Source: Nonomuraea cavernae
GTDB lineage: Bacteria; Actinomycetota; Actinomycetes; Streptosporangiales; Streptosporangiaceae
Assembly: GCF_014646355.1 (NCBI RefSeq)
Contig: NZ_BMNH01000001.1
Location: forward strand, 400,675-464,674
Length of the DNA stretch: 64,000 nt
Reading direction: 5' to 3'
Below are positions 36,031 to 44,968 of the stretch, piece by piece. Each line of letters opens with the position of its first letter. Position 1 is the stretch's first letter. A model generated the notes under the pieces. It was not told where the DNA came from and ran no database searches. It saw only the letters and a list, made by a program, of their open reading frames with translations. Position numbers and translations under genes: made by a program.

Positions 36031-36784
36031 CTCGTCGCTCCTCACAGAGCGGTCAGTCAGGCCGGTTAATCCGGTCCCGTCATCCCGCATGCTAGCCCTG
36101 GCTCGGCGAACCGCGCCGACTGCCGCTGACACGCTCTATAGCAGAGACGTTCCCCGAGAGCAGGGCGTTCACCCTCTATCCAACTACCGTTCGGGGGTGG
36201 CGTGTTCCCGATACGCCGCAAGCGAACGATGTTTAGCGGGACTGCGGGAAGCGGCTCGAAATGGCCGCCGCAGCGGGGGCGGATCGACGTGGATCGCCGT
36301 CGGACGCGGGAGCGAGTGGGCCTGGGGAGGCCGTCGCGGATGTCGCGCCCGAGACTCATACGCAAACATCCTATGTCGCGCTTCAAACCATGCCAAACCG
36401 CCCGGGACGGCCGCCCTCTCCACACGCAAATCCGCGGACTGGTCAGCCCGGTTACCGAAGGCGCTCCGAGCCTCCGAACTCCCGCCGGAGACGGGGTCGG
36501 CGCCGGCATTCGGCGCGCACGCCGGATCCGGGCGTCCGAACGCACCGTGGAACGCGCCAGGGCGGAGAAACCCGCATTCGTGGGGGTCGTCACAAAAGGC
36601 TTTACGTTCGTGGCATTCAGTAACGGGAGCGACACAGGCCCAAATGTCCCCATACGAAGCAGTGGGAAGATCGACAAACCGAACCGTCCAGCATTTGAGA
36701 AGGACGGTAAAATGATCATGCGCTTATGGCGTTCGCCGGGGTCCTAGGCGAACGGCATAAGCGCATGGTCGGAGGCGAGGTCGC
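36031..36784. promoter_or_regulatory. 754-base gene-free region upstream of clpC, with a ClgR-like box
   Basis: No convincing protein or tRNA fits here, although open frames exist on both strands. The half nearest lsr2 is less GC-rich than the flanks. CGCCGCAAGCG at 36214-36224, followed by AAC, differs from the ClgR consensus (CGC-YNANR-GCG) at one position and lies about 190 bases before clpC; ClgR is a known activator of actinobacterial clp genes. Confidence 0.35.
36718..36766 (-). terminator. Long hairpin terminator of lsr2
   Basis: Arms of 20 bases (36718-36737 and 36747-36766) pair with a single mismatch around a nine-base loop, 18 bases after the lsr2 stop. The flank read leftward is GATCATTTTA, which supports termination. 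Confidence 0.8.
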
Positions 36785-37117
36785 TCAGTGAGCGGCTTCG
36801 TACTTCTCCACGACGGTGGAGGCGATGCGGCCTCGCTCGCTCACCGGCAGGCCGTGAGCCTTTGCCCACTGCCGGATCTCCGAGCTCTTCTCGCGGCTCA
36901 TCGCACGCTGCCCACCACGCCCCCGTCGCCGCGCGGCCACGGCACCAGCCCGGCGAGCGTGCTGCACGAAAGGTGTGAGCGCGTCCCTCAGCTTCTTGGC
37001 GTTTACGTCGCTGAGGTCAATCTCATAGGAGGAGCCGTCAATAGCGAAGCTGACCGTCTCATTGGCCTCGCCCCCATCGAGGTCATCGATGAGAATCTCC
37101 TGGATCTGCTTGGCCAT
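36785..37117 (-). CDS. lsr2: Lsr2 nucleoid-associated protein
   Basis: A 110-residue H-NS-like silencer of AT-rich, foreign DNA. The N-terminal dimerisation domain (KQIQEILIDDLDGGEANETV, FAIDGSSYEIDLSDVNAKKL) precedes a basic linker. The C-terminal DNA-binding domain keeps the RGR minor-groove clamp in VSERGRIASTVVEKY. It occurs next to clpC and lysS as in other actinobacteria. A TATATG at 37169-37164, 15 bases after TTGTCT, may be its promoter. AAAGGA precedes the ATG. Confidence 0.97.
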   Translation of the reverse strand: MAKQIQEILIDDLDGGEANETVSFAIDGSSYEIDLSDVNAKKLRDALTPFVQHARRAGAVAARRRGRGGQRAMSREKSSEIRQWAKAHGLPVSERGRIASTVVEKYEAAH

Positions 37118-37223
37118 CTACGCAATCCTTTCGCGGAGCATTGTTTCATTCGCTGAGGCCAAACATATACCCGAAAAGGCGCGGAGACAATTCAACGCTA
37201 CGGGGATTCGGCTGACTCGCCGA

Positions 37224-37370
37224 TCAGTTGTGGTTCTCGACCTGATCCTCGGGGTTTGGGCCTCGCCGGGGGCCGTCCGCGCGGACCAACTTCACAACGC
37301 CAAAGATGAAGGCGCCGGCGACGACCACCGGGGGGATGAGCGCTGACAATACGTCGGTTACGGCTTCCAT
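37224..37370 (-). CDS. Small single-pass membrane protein
   Basis: A 48-residue protein, MEAVTDVLSALIPPVVVAGA at the start, with one hydrophobic helix (about 10-30) and a basic, then acidic, C-terminus. The ATG at 37370 has GAGGA upstream. It has no recognised family. It lies just upstream of lsr2 on the same strand and may share its transcript, though a possible lsr2 promoter lies between. Confidence 0.55.
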   Translation of the reverse strand: MEAVTDVLSALIPPVVVAGAFIFGVVKLVRADGPRRGPNPEDQVENHN

Positions 37371-37636
37371 TCGTCCTCGCTTCCACAGCGGACGGGGTTT
37401 CAGGGGCGTCTTTTCGGATCGCCGACGCGGCGAGCGGGAGCAGGAGCGGCTCGCACACCGCGTGGGATGGACAACCCCCGCACCCGACCATAGCGGCACA
37501 GAGACGCACTCGGCGTGTCAGGGGCACCAACGTCCGACATCAGGGACGCCCATAGCCTAATGGCAGTCTCTCCAGGCTCCTTACCGGATCAAGGGAAAAC
37601 TTTGCGGAAAGGCTTCAGCCGAGGGCCCCGGCCGGG

Positions 37637-38119
37637 TCAACCAAGATCTTTGGCCACCCGGGTTCGTCCCAGCCTGTCGTGCGGACCGCGTTCGAGCGGT
37701 TTGTCCACCAGGATCAGCAACCCCACAGCGAACACGAAGATTCCGGCGAGCACATTGACCACCGGAATGCCCATCAGCATGACCGGCCCGGGATAGACCA
37801 GGGCGCGTTTCAGCAGGGCCCTGCGAGGAAGGTCGTCCGGCGTCACGTGAATCTTCATGATCGCCTTGCCGAACGTGCGACCGCGCGTGCAATGCGCGAC
37901 CCAGTCATAGACCGTATATCCCAGACCTGCCAGTAACCAGGCGAACACCCCCGGCAGACGGCCGTCGAGGGCGTCCAAGACCCCGACAGTCCGGAAGGCG
38001 CCCCACAACGTAATGAACAGAATGTAATAGAAGACCCCGAAGACGAGGCCTTCAATGAGTCGGGCTACGAGTCGTTCCCACCATTCCGCGGGCTTCGCGC
38101 CCGCCGACGTCCCCGCCAT
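37637..38119 (-). CDS. RDD family membrane protein
   Basis: A 160-residue RDD protein. The ATG at 38119 has GAGGTGGGG upstream. The RDD signature RLVARLIEGLVFGVF opens it and three to four membrane helices follow; the loop GRTFGKAIMKIHVTPDD is typical. RDD proteins are poorly understood; some are Na+/H+ antiporters or carriers. It lies downstream of a second, longer RDD gene, from which it may have arisen by duplication. Confidence 0.8.
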   Translation of the reverse strand: MAGTSAGAKPAEWWERLVARLIEGLVFGVFYYILFITLWGAFRTVGVLDALDGRLPGVFAWLLAGLGYTVYDWVAHCTRGRTFGKAIMKIHVTPDDLPRRALLKRALVYPGPVMLMGIPVVNVLAGIFVFAVGLLILVDKPLERGPHDRLGRTRVAKDLG

Positions 38120-38227
38120 AACCCCACCTCGCCCCATCGGCGATCCGGTCGACTCCCATATTGGTACGGGAGGTGCACGCAAAACAGAGGCCGGCCAGAG
38201 GCCGGCCTCTGTTGACGTGGACGACGA

Positions 38228-39580
38228 CTACTTGATCTTCACCACCACGGTGCCGGCCACCTTGTCGGCGAAGGTCTGCTGCAGTGGCTTGTCCCACAGC
38301 TGGGACGCGCCGTTCAGACCCACGGCGACCGCGGCGAGCAGAGTCCCGAACGGGATGAAGGTGAGGAGGTAGCCGCCCCACGTCACGCCGGCCCGCTTGA
38401 GGGCCACCTCATTGGGGATGCCCTCCAGCGGCACCGGGCCGCCCACCTGAGCGATCTTGATGCCCATGACCATCTTGCCGACCGTCTGCCCCTTGGCCTT
38501 CGTCAGGAAGAACTCGTAGGCGACGTACAGGGCGGTCATGACGATGGCCATCATGAGGCCGAACACGAAGGGCCCCATCAGGCCCGTCGTCTGGCCGGTG
38601 GTCCAGTTGTAGCTGGCGAGGAAGAGGCCTCCCATGATCAGCGACAACACGGTCGAGGTCACGCCGAAGATGACGCCGTCGATCAGCCTCGCCACCAACC
38701 GCTGCCACCACTCCGCGAGCGGCGCCGGCGCGCCCGGCGGCTGCACGCCCACCGGCTGGCCGTAACCGGGCTGACCGTAGCCCTGCTGGCCGTAACCGGG
38801 CTGACCGTAGGCCTGCTGCGGCTGGCCGTACTGCTGCTGGCCGTAACCGGGCTGGCCGTAGCCCTGCTGGGGCTGCGCGTAGCCGGGCTGCCCGCCGTAC
38901 TGCTGCTGACCGTACTCCGGCTGGGAGGGCGGCTGCTGACCATAACCGGGCTGCTGGCCGTACTGCTGGCCCGAGGGCGGCTGCTGGCCGTAGCCGGGCT
39001 GCGACTGCCCCTGCTGACCGTAGCCCTGCTGGCCCGAAGGCTGCTGCTGGCCGTACTCCGGCTGCTGGGCGTAACCAGGCTGGCCGTATTCGGGCTGCCC
39101 CTGCTGCTGGCCATAGCCCTGCTGACCGTATTCGGGCTGCTGGCCGTACTGCGGCTGCTGGCCGTACTGGGGCTGCTGACCATAGCCGGGCTGGGACTGG
39201 CCCTGCTGACCGTAACCAGGCTGGGACTGACCTTGCTGACCGTAACCGGGCTGGGACTGGCTCTGCTGCCCGTAACCCTGCTGGCCGTACTGGGGCTGCT
39301 GGCCGTAGCCGGGCTGCCCCTGCTGGCCATAGCCCTGCTGACCGTAGTCGGGCTGCTGGCCGTACTGGGGCTGCTGACCATAGCCCGGCTGGGACTGGCC
39401 CTGCTGGCCGTACTGGGGCTGGCCCTGCTGCTGGCCGTAGTCGTCGGCACGGTAGCCGACGACCGTCACATCGGGGTCGGGCTCGCCATGGGGACGACCC
39501 TGGTACTGCTGTCCGTATTCAGGAGATCCAGGATTCTCGCCGGATTCGTCCTGAGGATACGGTGGCTGTCCTGTGCTCAC
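38228..39580 (-). CDS. RDD family membrane protein with a YGQQ low-complexity N-terminus
   Basis: A 450-residue protein starting at GTG 39580 (GAGGTGA upstream). Residues 1-45 are acidic/Pro-rich. Residues 45-290 are almost only Tyr, Gly, Gln, Pro and Ser, with about two dozen YGQQ tetrapeptides (e.g. [12 protein letters not shown]). The RDD domain starts at [20 protein letters not shown] and has four membrane helices plus [19 protein letters not shown]. The tail lies in the cytoplasm by the positive-inside rule and resembles prion-like regions that phase separate. Pro/Gln-rich tails are common on actinobacterial RDD proteins; this one is unusually long. Confidence 0.85.
   Translation of the reverse strand: MSTGQPPYPQDESGENPGSPEYGQQYQGRPHGEPDPDVTVVGYRADDYGQQQGQPQYGQQGQSQPGYGQQPQYGQQPDYGQQGYGQQGQPGYGQQPQYGQQGYGQQSQSQPGYGQQGQSQPGYGQQGQSQPGYGQQPQYGQQPQYGQQPEYGQQGYGQQQGQPEYGQPGYAQQPEYGQQQPSGQQGYGQQGQSQPGYGQQPPSGQQYGQQPGYGQQPPSQPEYGQQQYGGQPGYAQPQQGYGQPGYGQQQYGQPQQAYGQPGYGQQGYGQPGYGQPVGVQPPGAPAPLAEWWQRLVARLIDGVIFGVTSTVLSLIMGGLFLASYNWTTGQTTGLMGPFVFGLMMAIVMTALYVAYEFFLTKAKGQTVGKMVMGIKIAQVGGPVPLEGIPNEVALKRAGVTWGGYLLTFIPFGTLLAAVAVGLNGASQLWDKPLQQTFADKVAGTVVVKIK
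38740..39450 (-). repeat. Tyr-Gly-Gln-Gln-encoding tandem repeats
   Basis: The DNA is made of diverged short direct repeats built on CTGCTGGCCGTA and related words, all in frame, for about 710 bases. Repeat spacing is irregular (12-36 bases), unlike a CRISPR. Confidence 0.9.
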
Positions 39581-39677
39581 CGTGTCACCTCGCTTCGAGT
39601 GCGCATGTGGCACGTGTCAGGACACATGCCTGTGTCGCCCAACGTATCGACATAGGTATCAACAATCACCTTTCGCC

Positions 39678-40235
39678 TTAGTCAAGACCCGAGTCACCTG
39701 ATGTCAAGTGGAGCAGCATGCGGGTGTTGCCCAAGGTGTTCGGCTTGACATGTTCGAGATCAAGGAACTCCGCCACACCCTCGTCGTACGAGGCCAGGAG
39801 TTCGGCATAGACCTCAGGGGAGACAGGCGTGCCCTGGATGGGATGGAATCCGTGCCTGCCGAAGAAGTCGACTTCGAATGTGAGACAGAAGACCCGCTGC
39901 AGGCCGAGCTCCCGGGCCGTGCCCAGCAGCGCGGAGACGATGCGGTGACCGATCCCGAGCCCGCGGTGTTCGGGGTCCACGGCCACCGTGCGGATCTCGG
40001 CGAGGTCCTCCCAGAGCACGTGCAGCGCCCCGCAGCCGACGACCTCTCCTGACCGCTCGGCCACCCAGAACTCCTGGACGTCCTCGTACAGCGTGACCGT
40101 GGCCTTCCGCAGCAGGCGGGGCCCGGCGCCCGCGTAGGTGGCGACCAGGCGTCCGATGGTCCTGACATCGGCGGTGCGGGCACGGCGCACGAGAATGCCG
40201 GTGTCCTGGACCGTCACTTCGGTGGCCTGTTCCAT
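39678..40235 (-). CDS. argA: Amino-acid N-acetyltransferase (GNAT, ArgA type)
   Basis: A 185-residue GNAT protein. Acetyl-CoA loop: TVAVDPEHRGLGIGHRIVSA (R/QxxGxG/A). The profile (ATYAGAGPRLLRKATVTLYE, EFWVAERSGEVVGCGALHVL, VFCLTFEVDFFGRHGF) is that of the short Actinobacterial ArgA (Mycobacterium Rv2747), which acetylates glutamate for arginine synthesis. Other arginine genes are absent here, as is usual for this type. ATG 40235 with GGAGAG just upstream is preferred over 40259. Confidence 0.8.
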   Translation of the reverse strand: MEQATEVTVQDTGILVRRARTADVRTIGRLVATYAGAGPRLLRKATVTLYEDVQEFWVAERSGEVVGCGALHVLWEDLAEIRTVAVDPEHRGLGIGHRIVSALLGTARELGLQRVFCLTFEVDFFGRHGFHPIQGTPVSPEVYAELLASYDEGVAEFLDLEHVKPNTLGNTRMLLHLTSGDSGLD

Positions 40236-40433
40236 GGCTCTCCAGAGTACAGATCGCATTAGGGCTCGCCCGTAAATCTCTCCTCTTGCCCTTCTCCCGA
40301 CATGTCACTCCCAGAAGGACAAGGCCAGCTCAAGCAGGGGCAAACACGGCATAAAATCAGTCAGGGTCGCCTGGGCCCGACATCACCTTGTGACCCATCG
40401 GTGGCGCAATCTCAACCGAGTTGGCAGTTCTGG

Positions 40434-40462
40434 TTGAGCAAGAACCCAAGGTGCACTAATGT
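40434..40462 (+). promoter_or_regulatory. Candidate promoter of the NlpC/P60 gene
   Basis: TTGAGC (40434-40439) and TAATGT (40457-40462) are 17 bases apart. The predicted start lies just before the riboswitch. The rest of the 411-base gap at 40236-40433 contains no gene that I can support. Confidence 0.55.
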
Positions 40463-40485
40463 CCAGCGACGATGTCACCCATGCG

Positions 40486-40631
40486 ATCGCCGCGTGGAGA
40501 CGCGCCCAATCCCCCACGGGGGAGCCGGGGACCCGCCGGTGGCCGCCAACCACCACTGGGGTGAATCCGAGCGCGACGCTCGGTAGGGCTGCTCCGGCCC
40601 GAACCCGTCAGCTAACCCGGTAGGCGTCGAT
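40486..40631 (+). ncRNA. c-di-AMP riboswitch (ydaO-yuaA class)
   Basis: Diagnostic blocks occur in order: GGGGGAGCCGGGGACCCG (40518-40535), GGGGTGAATCCG (40558-40569), CGGTAGGG (40581-40588), and CCCGAACCCGTCAGCTAACC (about 40598-40617). Ends 40486-40493 and 40624-40631 (ATCGCCGC with GCGTCGAT) close the P1 helix. The aptamer ends 16 bases before the GTG of a cell-wall hydrolase. In actinobacteria this class is an OFF switch, so raised c-di-AMP should lower hydrolase expression. The consensus and location are convincing; direction of control is from the class. Confidence 0.95.
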
Positions 40632-40646
40632 GAGAGGAGCTGGTCG

Positions 40647-41687
40647 GTGAAGCGCACGCGCGATCGCGGGAGGAAGATCGCGGGCGAGCACGCCCGCCCC
40701 CCGGAACATTCCGGGCCCCGCCGGTTCGCCGTCCTCGGCGCCGCCATCGCCGCGCTCGTCTTCGCCCTCCCCGCGGCTCCGGTCGCCGCCGATCCCACGC
40801 CATCCCTCAGCGAGCTGTCCAAGCAGGTCGAGGAGATGCACACGCGGATCGCGACGCTGACCGAGGAGTACAACGGCCAGCGCGAGAAGCTCAAGACCGC
40901 CCAGAAGTCGGCCGCGGCCGCGAAGAAGACACTGGCCGCCAGCGAGACCGACCTGGCCACCAAGCGCGCCAAGGCCAGCCTGCTGGCCCAGAACGAGTAC
41001 ATGACCGGCGGCCTCGGCCGGGCCATGGCCCTGATCAGCTCCGACGACCCCGAGCGGTTCCTCGACCGCGCCGCCACCACCTACGCCCTGGAGCAGCAGC
41101 AGGGCGAGCAGGTCAACCAGGTCAACCGGGCCAGGGCGACGGCCGAGCAGGCCAGGGACAGTGCGGCTTCGCGCATCGACGAGGTGCGGAAGCTCGTCGA
41201 TGACCTCGGCGCCAAACGCGACAAGATCGTGACGCTGGTCGCCAAGGTCGAGAGCAACCTGTTCAACCGCGCGCTCGGCGAGGCCGGCCGTCCCGGCACC
41301 CGCGCCGTGCGGGTCAACCTGCCGATCGCGGGCAGCGGCAAGGCCGCCGAGGCCGCCAGGTGGGCGCTGACGCAGCAACTCAAGCCCTACGTCTGGGGCG
41401 CCGAGGGGCCGAGCGGCTACGACTGCTCCGGCCTGGTCATGGCCGCCTACCAGCGAGTCGGCATCTCGCTGCCGCACTACACGGGCAGCCAGTGGACCGC
41501 CGGCCGGCATGTCTCCAAAGAGGAGATGCGGCCGGGCGACCTGGTGTTCTTCTACAGCGACCTGCACCATGTCGGCATCTATCTCGGCGGCGGCATGATG
41601 GTCCACGCGCCCCGCACCGGCGACGTCGTGCGCATCGCGTCGATCGCCCGGCGGCCGTTCGCCGGCGCCGTACGCATCGCCGACTGA
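40647..41687 (+). CDS. NlpC/P60 peptidoglycan endopeptidase (RipA-like)
   Basis: A 346-residue secreted hydrolase. GTG 40647 has GAGAGGAG upstream. A signal peptide (FAVLGAAIAALVFALPAAPVAADP, here split for reading) gives cleavage near residue 48. A long coiled coil (about 52-220) precedes the NlpC/P60 domain (about 235-346), with catalytic Cys in GYDCSGLVM, His in LHHVGIYLG and a third polar residue in MMVHAPRTGD. It cleaves the D-Glu-DAP bond of stem peptides. The c-di-AMP riboswitch directly upstream links it to cell-wall growth and osmotic control. Confidence 0.93.
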   Translation: MKRTRDRGRKIAGEHARPPEHSGPRRFAVLGAAIAALVFALPAAPVAADPTPSLSELSKQVEEMHTRIATLTEEYNGQREKLKTAQKSAAAAKKTLAASETDLATKRAKASLLAQNEYMTGGLGRAMALISSDDPERFLDRAATTYALEQQQGEQVNQVNRARATAEQARDSAASRIDEVRKLVDDLGAKRDKIVTLVAKVESNLFNRALGEAGRPGTRAVRVNLPIAGSGKAAEAARWALTQQLKPYVWGAEGPSGYDCSGLVMAAYQRVGISLPHYTGSQWTAGRHVSKEEMRPGDLVFFYSDLHHVGIYLGGGMMVHAPRTGDVVRIASIARRPFAGAVRIAD

Positions 41688-41750
41688 GCGCCTTCGCCCA
41701 GGGCGCCCGATCTCACGGCGAGGCTCCGGCGGCCGGGCGCCGGTTCTCCG

Positions 41751-41963
41751 CTAGATCAGCTGGCGGCGCGCCGCCCAGGCCACTGCCTCGATCGCCGTGG
41801 CCACCCCGATGCGGTCGCAGATCCCTCGCAGCCTGCGGCGGACCGTACGGCCGCTGATATCCAGCCGTCTGCCGACCCGATCGACCGTGACTCCCTTGGC
41901 AAGCTCCGCCAGCAACGCTAAGTCGGCATGGCTCAGCTCAACACCCTCGGTGAGCACATCCAT
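41751..41963 (-). CDS. Small LuxR-type helix-turn-helix protein
   Basis: A 70-residue protein that is almost only a LuxR/GerE-like helix-turn-helix (SHADLALLAELAKGVTVDRV, GRRLDISGRTVRRRLRGICD). ATG 41963 has GGGAGGG upstream; a longer frame from GTG 42065 adds 34 residues but lacks a site and has lower GC. The lack of a receiver or autoinducer domain leaves it an orphan regulator. It diverges from the P450 gene, its most likely target, over an AT-rich region. Confidence 0.65.
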   Translation of the reverse strand: MDVLTEGVELSHADLALLAELAKGVTVDRVGRRLDISGRTVRRRLRGICDRIGVATAIEAVAWAARRQLI

Positions 41964-42135
41964 CGGGAGCCCTCCCCCCAACAGCGATTCTCCCCGAACC
42001 ACCTGCTCGTCCCGCAGACGGTAAACGCATATCTGAAAGGTCGTCAAGCGCGATAATCCCTGCACTTGACCTATACATTGACATGATCCGTTATATATGA
42101 AGTACTCGTGATATGTCGCTACACTTCGGAGCGCG

Positions 42136-43329
42136 ATGAGCGGCCACAGTGACCCTTACAGCTCGTCGGCGAGCGCGACCGACCTCCTGGGTTTTGATCC
42201 GTTCGATCCGGAGTTTCTACGCGATCCCTACTCGCACTATCGGGAAATGCGGCAGCAGGGCGCGCTGCTCCGCACCCGGGGCGGGCTCCTGGTGGCGACC
42301 ACGTACGAGCACTGCTCGACCCTGCTGCGCCACCCGGCCTTCGGCCACGACTCCAATCCGCTCAGGACGGCCGATCCGGAGCAGCGCGTGCCGTCGTTCC
42401 TGCGCATGGACCCGCCCGACCACACGCGCCTTCGCGGCCTGGTCAGCAGGGCCTTCACCCCGCGAATGATCGAACGGCTGCGGCCGCGGATCGAGGCGAT
42501 CACCGCCGAGCTGATCACCGCGCTGCCCGAGGAGGGCGACCTGGTCTCCGGGTTCGCCTACCCGCTGCCGGTCATGGTGATCACCGAGATGCTCGGTGTG
42601 CCCGCCGAGGATCACGAACGCTTCCAGGCCTGGAGCGAGGCGCTGGCCCGCGGCCTGGACCCGCTGCTGTCCACCGAGCTGATGTCGGAGAGCGAGCGCG
42701 CCCGGCTGGAGTTCGGCGACTACTTCCGGGGGCTCATCAAGGAGAGGCGCAGCCGGCCGGGCGACGACCTGCTCAGCGCGCTCGCCCGGGTCGAGGAGCT
42801 GACCGAGGCCGAGCTGCTCGCCACCTGTGTTCTGCTCCTCGTCGCCGGTCACGAGACGACCGTCAACCTCATCGCCAACGGCGTGCTCGCCCTGCTGCGG
42901 CACGGCGCGCTGCCCCTGGCCGCCGAACACCCCCGGGAGGTCGTCGAGGAGGTGCTGAGGTACGACCCGCCGGTTCAGCTGACGCTCAGGTCCGCGCTGC
43001 GGGACACGGAGCTGGGCGGCACGCCGACACCGGCGGGCACCCCCGTACTCGCGCTGATCGGCGCCGCCAACCGGGACCCGGCGGAGTACGCGGCCCCCGA
43101 CCGGTTCGACCCCACGCGCGGCCCGGGCAGGCACCTGGCCTTCGGGCTCGGCATCCACTTCTGCCTCGGCGCGACGCTGGCCCGGCTGGAGGGCGAGATC
43201 GCGCTGCGGGCCCTGGCCCGGGCGGCGCCCAAGCTGGAGCTCGTCGACCCTGACCCGCCGTACAAGGCGAACCTGGTGTTGCGCGGCCTCGCGAGCCTGC
43301 CGGTGCGGGCGCTCAGCGTGCGGGCCTGA
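42136..43329 (+). CDS. Cytochrome P450
   Basis: A 397-residue class I P450. I-helix oxygen-activation motif LLLVAGHETTVNLIANG, ExxR in EVVEEVLRYDPP and heme-binding loop HLAFGLGIHFCLGATLARLE with the axial Cys are complete. N-terminal FDPFDPEFLRDPYSHYREMR is typical of CYP105/107-like actinobacterial enzymes. It needs a ferredoxin and reductase not found here. The substrate is unknown. The 3' end overlaps a tandem repeat that runs on into the lysS 3' end. Confidence 0.92.
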   Translation: MSGHSDPYSSSASATDLLGFDPFDPEFLRDPYSHYREMRQQGALLRTRGGLLVATTYEHCSTLLRHPAFGHDSNPLRTADPEQRVPSFLRMDPPDHTRLRGLVSRAFTPRMIERLRPRIEAITAELITALPEEGDLVSGFAYPLPVMVITEMLGVPAEDHERFQAWSEALARGLDPLLSTELMSESERARLEFGDYFRGLIKERRSRPGDDLLSALARVEELTEAELLATCVLLLVAGHETTVNLIANGVLALLRHGALPLAAEHPREVVEEVLRYDPPVQLTLRSALRDTELGGTPTPAGTPVLALIGAANRDPAEYAAPDRFDPTRGPGRHLAFGLGIHFCLGATLARLEGEIALRALARAAPKLELVDPDPPYKANLVLRGLASLPVRALSVRA

Positions 43330-43368
43330 CGCTCAACGCTGGGCTTGACGCTCAGCGCGTGGGCTTGA
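43310..43368. repeat. 19/20-bp tandem repeat spanning the ends of two convergent genes
   Basis: Three units (43310-43329, 43330-43348, 43349-43368) of the CGCTCAGCG...GGGCTTGA type. The first encodes the P450 end and its stop; the last is the reverse complement of the lysS C-terminal codons (KPTR and stop). The repeat seems to copy one gene end into the other. Confidence 0.85.
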
Positions 43369-44833
43369 CCAGGGGGAACAGGATGGTCTCGCGGATGTTG
43401 CGGCCGGTGAAGGCCATGATCATCCGGTCGATGCCCGCGCCCATGCCGCCGGTGGGCGGCATGCCGTATTCGAGGGCCTGCAGGAAGTCCTCGTCGAGCT
43501 GCATGGCCTCGGGGTCGCCGCCCGCCGCCAGCAGCGACTGCTCGACCAGGCGGCGGCGCTGCTCGATCGGGTCGATGAGCTCGGAGTAGGCGGTGCCGAG
43601 CTCGCTGCCGAAGCCGATGAGGTCCCACTTCTCGGTCAGCAGCGGGTTGTCGCGGTGCTGGCGGGTCAGCGGGGAGGTCTCCAGCGGGTAGTCCATGACG
43701 AACGTGGGCTGGATGATCGTGTGCTCGACGAGCCCCTCGAACAGCTCCTGGACGAGCTTGCCCTGGCCCCACTTGGCGTCCCAGTGGACGTCGTGCTTGT
43801 CGGCCAGCGCGCGGACCCGCTCCAGCGGGGTCTCGGTGGTGATCTCCTCGCCCACCGCCTCGGACACCGAGCCGTAGAGGGTGACCCGCGGCCACTCGGA
43901 GATGCCCAGGTCGACCTCGACGCCCTCGTGCACGACCACGCTGGTGCCCAGCGCCGCCACCACGGCCTTCTGGTACATCCGCTGGGTCAGGTCGGCCATG
44001 TCGTTGTAGTCGAGGTAGGTGCCGTAGGCCTCGAGCATGGTGAACTCGGGGTTGTGCGTGGAGTCGGCGCCTTCGTTGCGGAAGGTGCGGTTGATCTCGA
44101 AGACCTTCTCGATGCCGCCGACCACGAGCCGCTTCAGGTAGAGCTCGATCGCGATGCGGAGGTAGAGCTCCATGTCGTAGGCGTTGATGTGGGTCCTGAA
44201 CGGCCGTGCCGCGGCGCCGCCGTGGATCGGCTGCAGCATCGGGGTCTCGACCTCGAGGTAGCCCTCCTCGTGCCAGAAGTCGCGCACCGCGCGCACGGTG
44301 GCGCTGCGGACGCGGGCCATCTCGCGGGCCTCGTCGTTGACGATGAGGTCGACGTAGCGCTGGCGCACCCGCGCCTCGGGGTCGGTGAGGCCGACGTGCT
44401 TCTCCGGCAGCGGGCGCAGGCACTTGGCGGTGATCTGCCAGGCGTCGGCCAGGATGGACAGCTCGCCGCGCCGGGAGGTGATGACCTCGCCCGTCACGCC
44501 CACGTGGTCGCCGAGGTCGACGTCGCGCTTCCAGGCGGCCAGCGACTCCTCGCCCACCTTATCGAGCGAGATCATGACCTGCAGATCGCCGCTGCCGTCG
44601 CGGAGCGTGGCGAAGCACAGCTTGCCGCCCACGCGGTTGAGCATGACGCGGCCCGCGACCGCCACCTCGTCACCGGTCGCCGTGTCGGCCTCCAGCCCCT
44701 GGTATCGGGCCCTGACCTCGGCATTGGTGGCCGTACGCGGGTAGTTCACCGGGTAAGGGTCGACGCCCTCGCTGCGAAGGCGGTCGAGCTTCTCCCTCCG
44801 GATGCGCATCTGCTCGGGAAGTTCGTCGCTCAC
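43352..44833 (-). CDS. lysS: Lysyl-tRNA synthetase (class II)
   Basis: A 493-residue class II lysyl-tRNA synthetase. The N-terminal OB anticodon-binding domain ends near residue 170. Motif 1 is DFWHEEGYLEVETPMLQPI, motif 2 is FRNEGADSTHNPEFTMLE and motif 3 is GMGAGIDRMIMAFTGRNIRE. The start GTG 44833 has no ribosome site and a TACGCT lies 9-14 bases upstream, which suggests leaderless translation. Length is normal. It is the housekeeping enzyme that charges tRNA-Lys. Confidence 0.96.
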   Translation of the reverse strand: MSDELPEQMRIRREKLDRLRSEGVDPYPVNYPRTATNAEVRARYQGLEADTATGDEVAVAGRVMLNRVGGKLCFATLRDGSGDLQVMISLDKVGEESLAAWKRDVDLGDHVGVTGEVITSRRGELSILADAWQITAKCLRPLPEKHVGLTDPEARVRQRYVDLIVNDEAREMARVRSATVRAVRDFWHEEGYLEVETPMLQPIHGGAAARPFRTHINAYDMELYLRIAIELYLKRLVVGGIEKVFEINRTFRNEGADSTHNPEFTMLEAYGTYLDYNDMADLTQRMYQKAVVAALGTSVVVHEGVEVDLGISEWPRVTLYGSVSEAVGEEITTETPLERVRALADKHDVHWDAKWGQGKLVQELFEGLVEHTIIQPTFVMDYPLETSPLTRQHRDNPLLTEKWDLIGFGSELGTAYSELIDPIEQRRRLVEQSLLAAGGDPEAMQLDEDFLQALEYGMPPTGGMGAGIDRMIMAFTGRNIRETILFPLVKPTR

Positions 44834-44930
44834 AGCATCAAAGCGTAGGGGATATGGCGAACTGCAAGGACTCGTCGGGTCGCTGCAGGAACGCCGCAAG
44901 AACTCTCCGTTACCCATGTTCCACGAGCTC

Positions 44931-44960
44931 AAGCGGCCCCTTCCCGAGCGGGGGCCGCTT
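44931..44960 (-). terminator. Terminator of the coaX operon
   Basis: AAGCGGCCCC (44931-44940) and GGGGCCGCTT (44951-44960) form a perfect ten-bp stem with a ten-base loop, eight bases after the coaX stop. No T-run. Confidence 0.65.
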
Positions 44961-44968
44961 GTTCGGTC

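Noticed and set aside
36066..36747. Open frames of about 180-220 residues on both strands upstream of clpC
   Set aside because: No family similarity, mixed composition and no ribosome site; treated as intergenic.
38740..39450. Possible CRISPR array
   Set aside because: Repeats are in frame in a membrane protein, irregular in length and encode YGQQ peptides; there are no unique spacers or cas genes.
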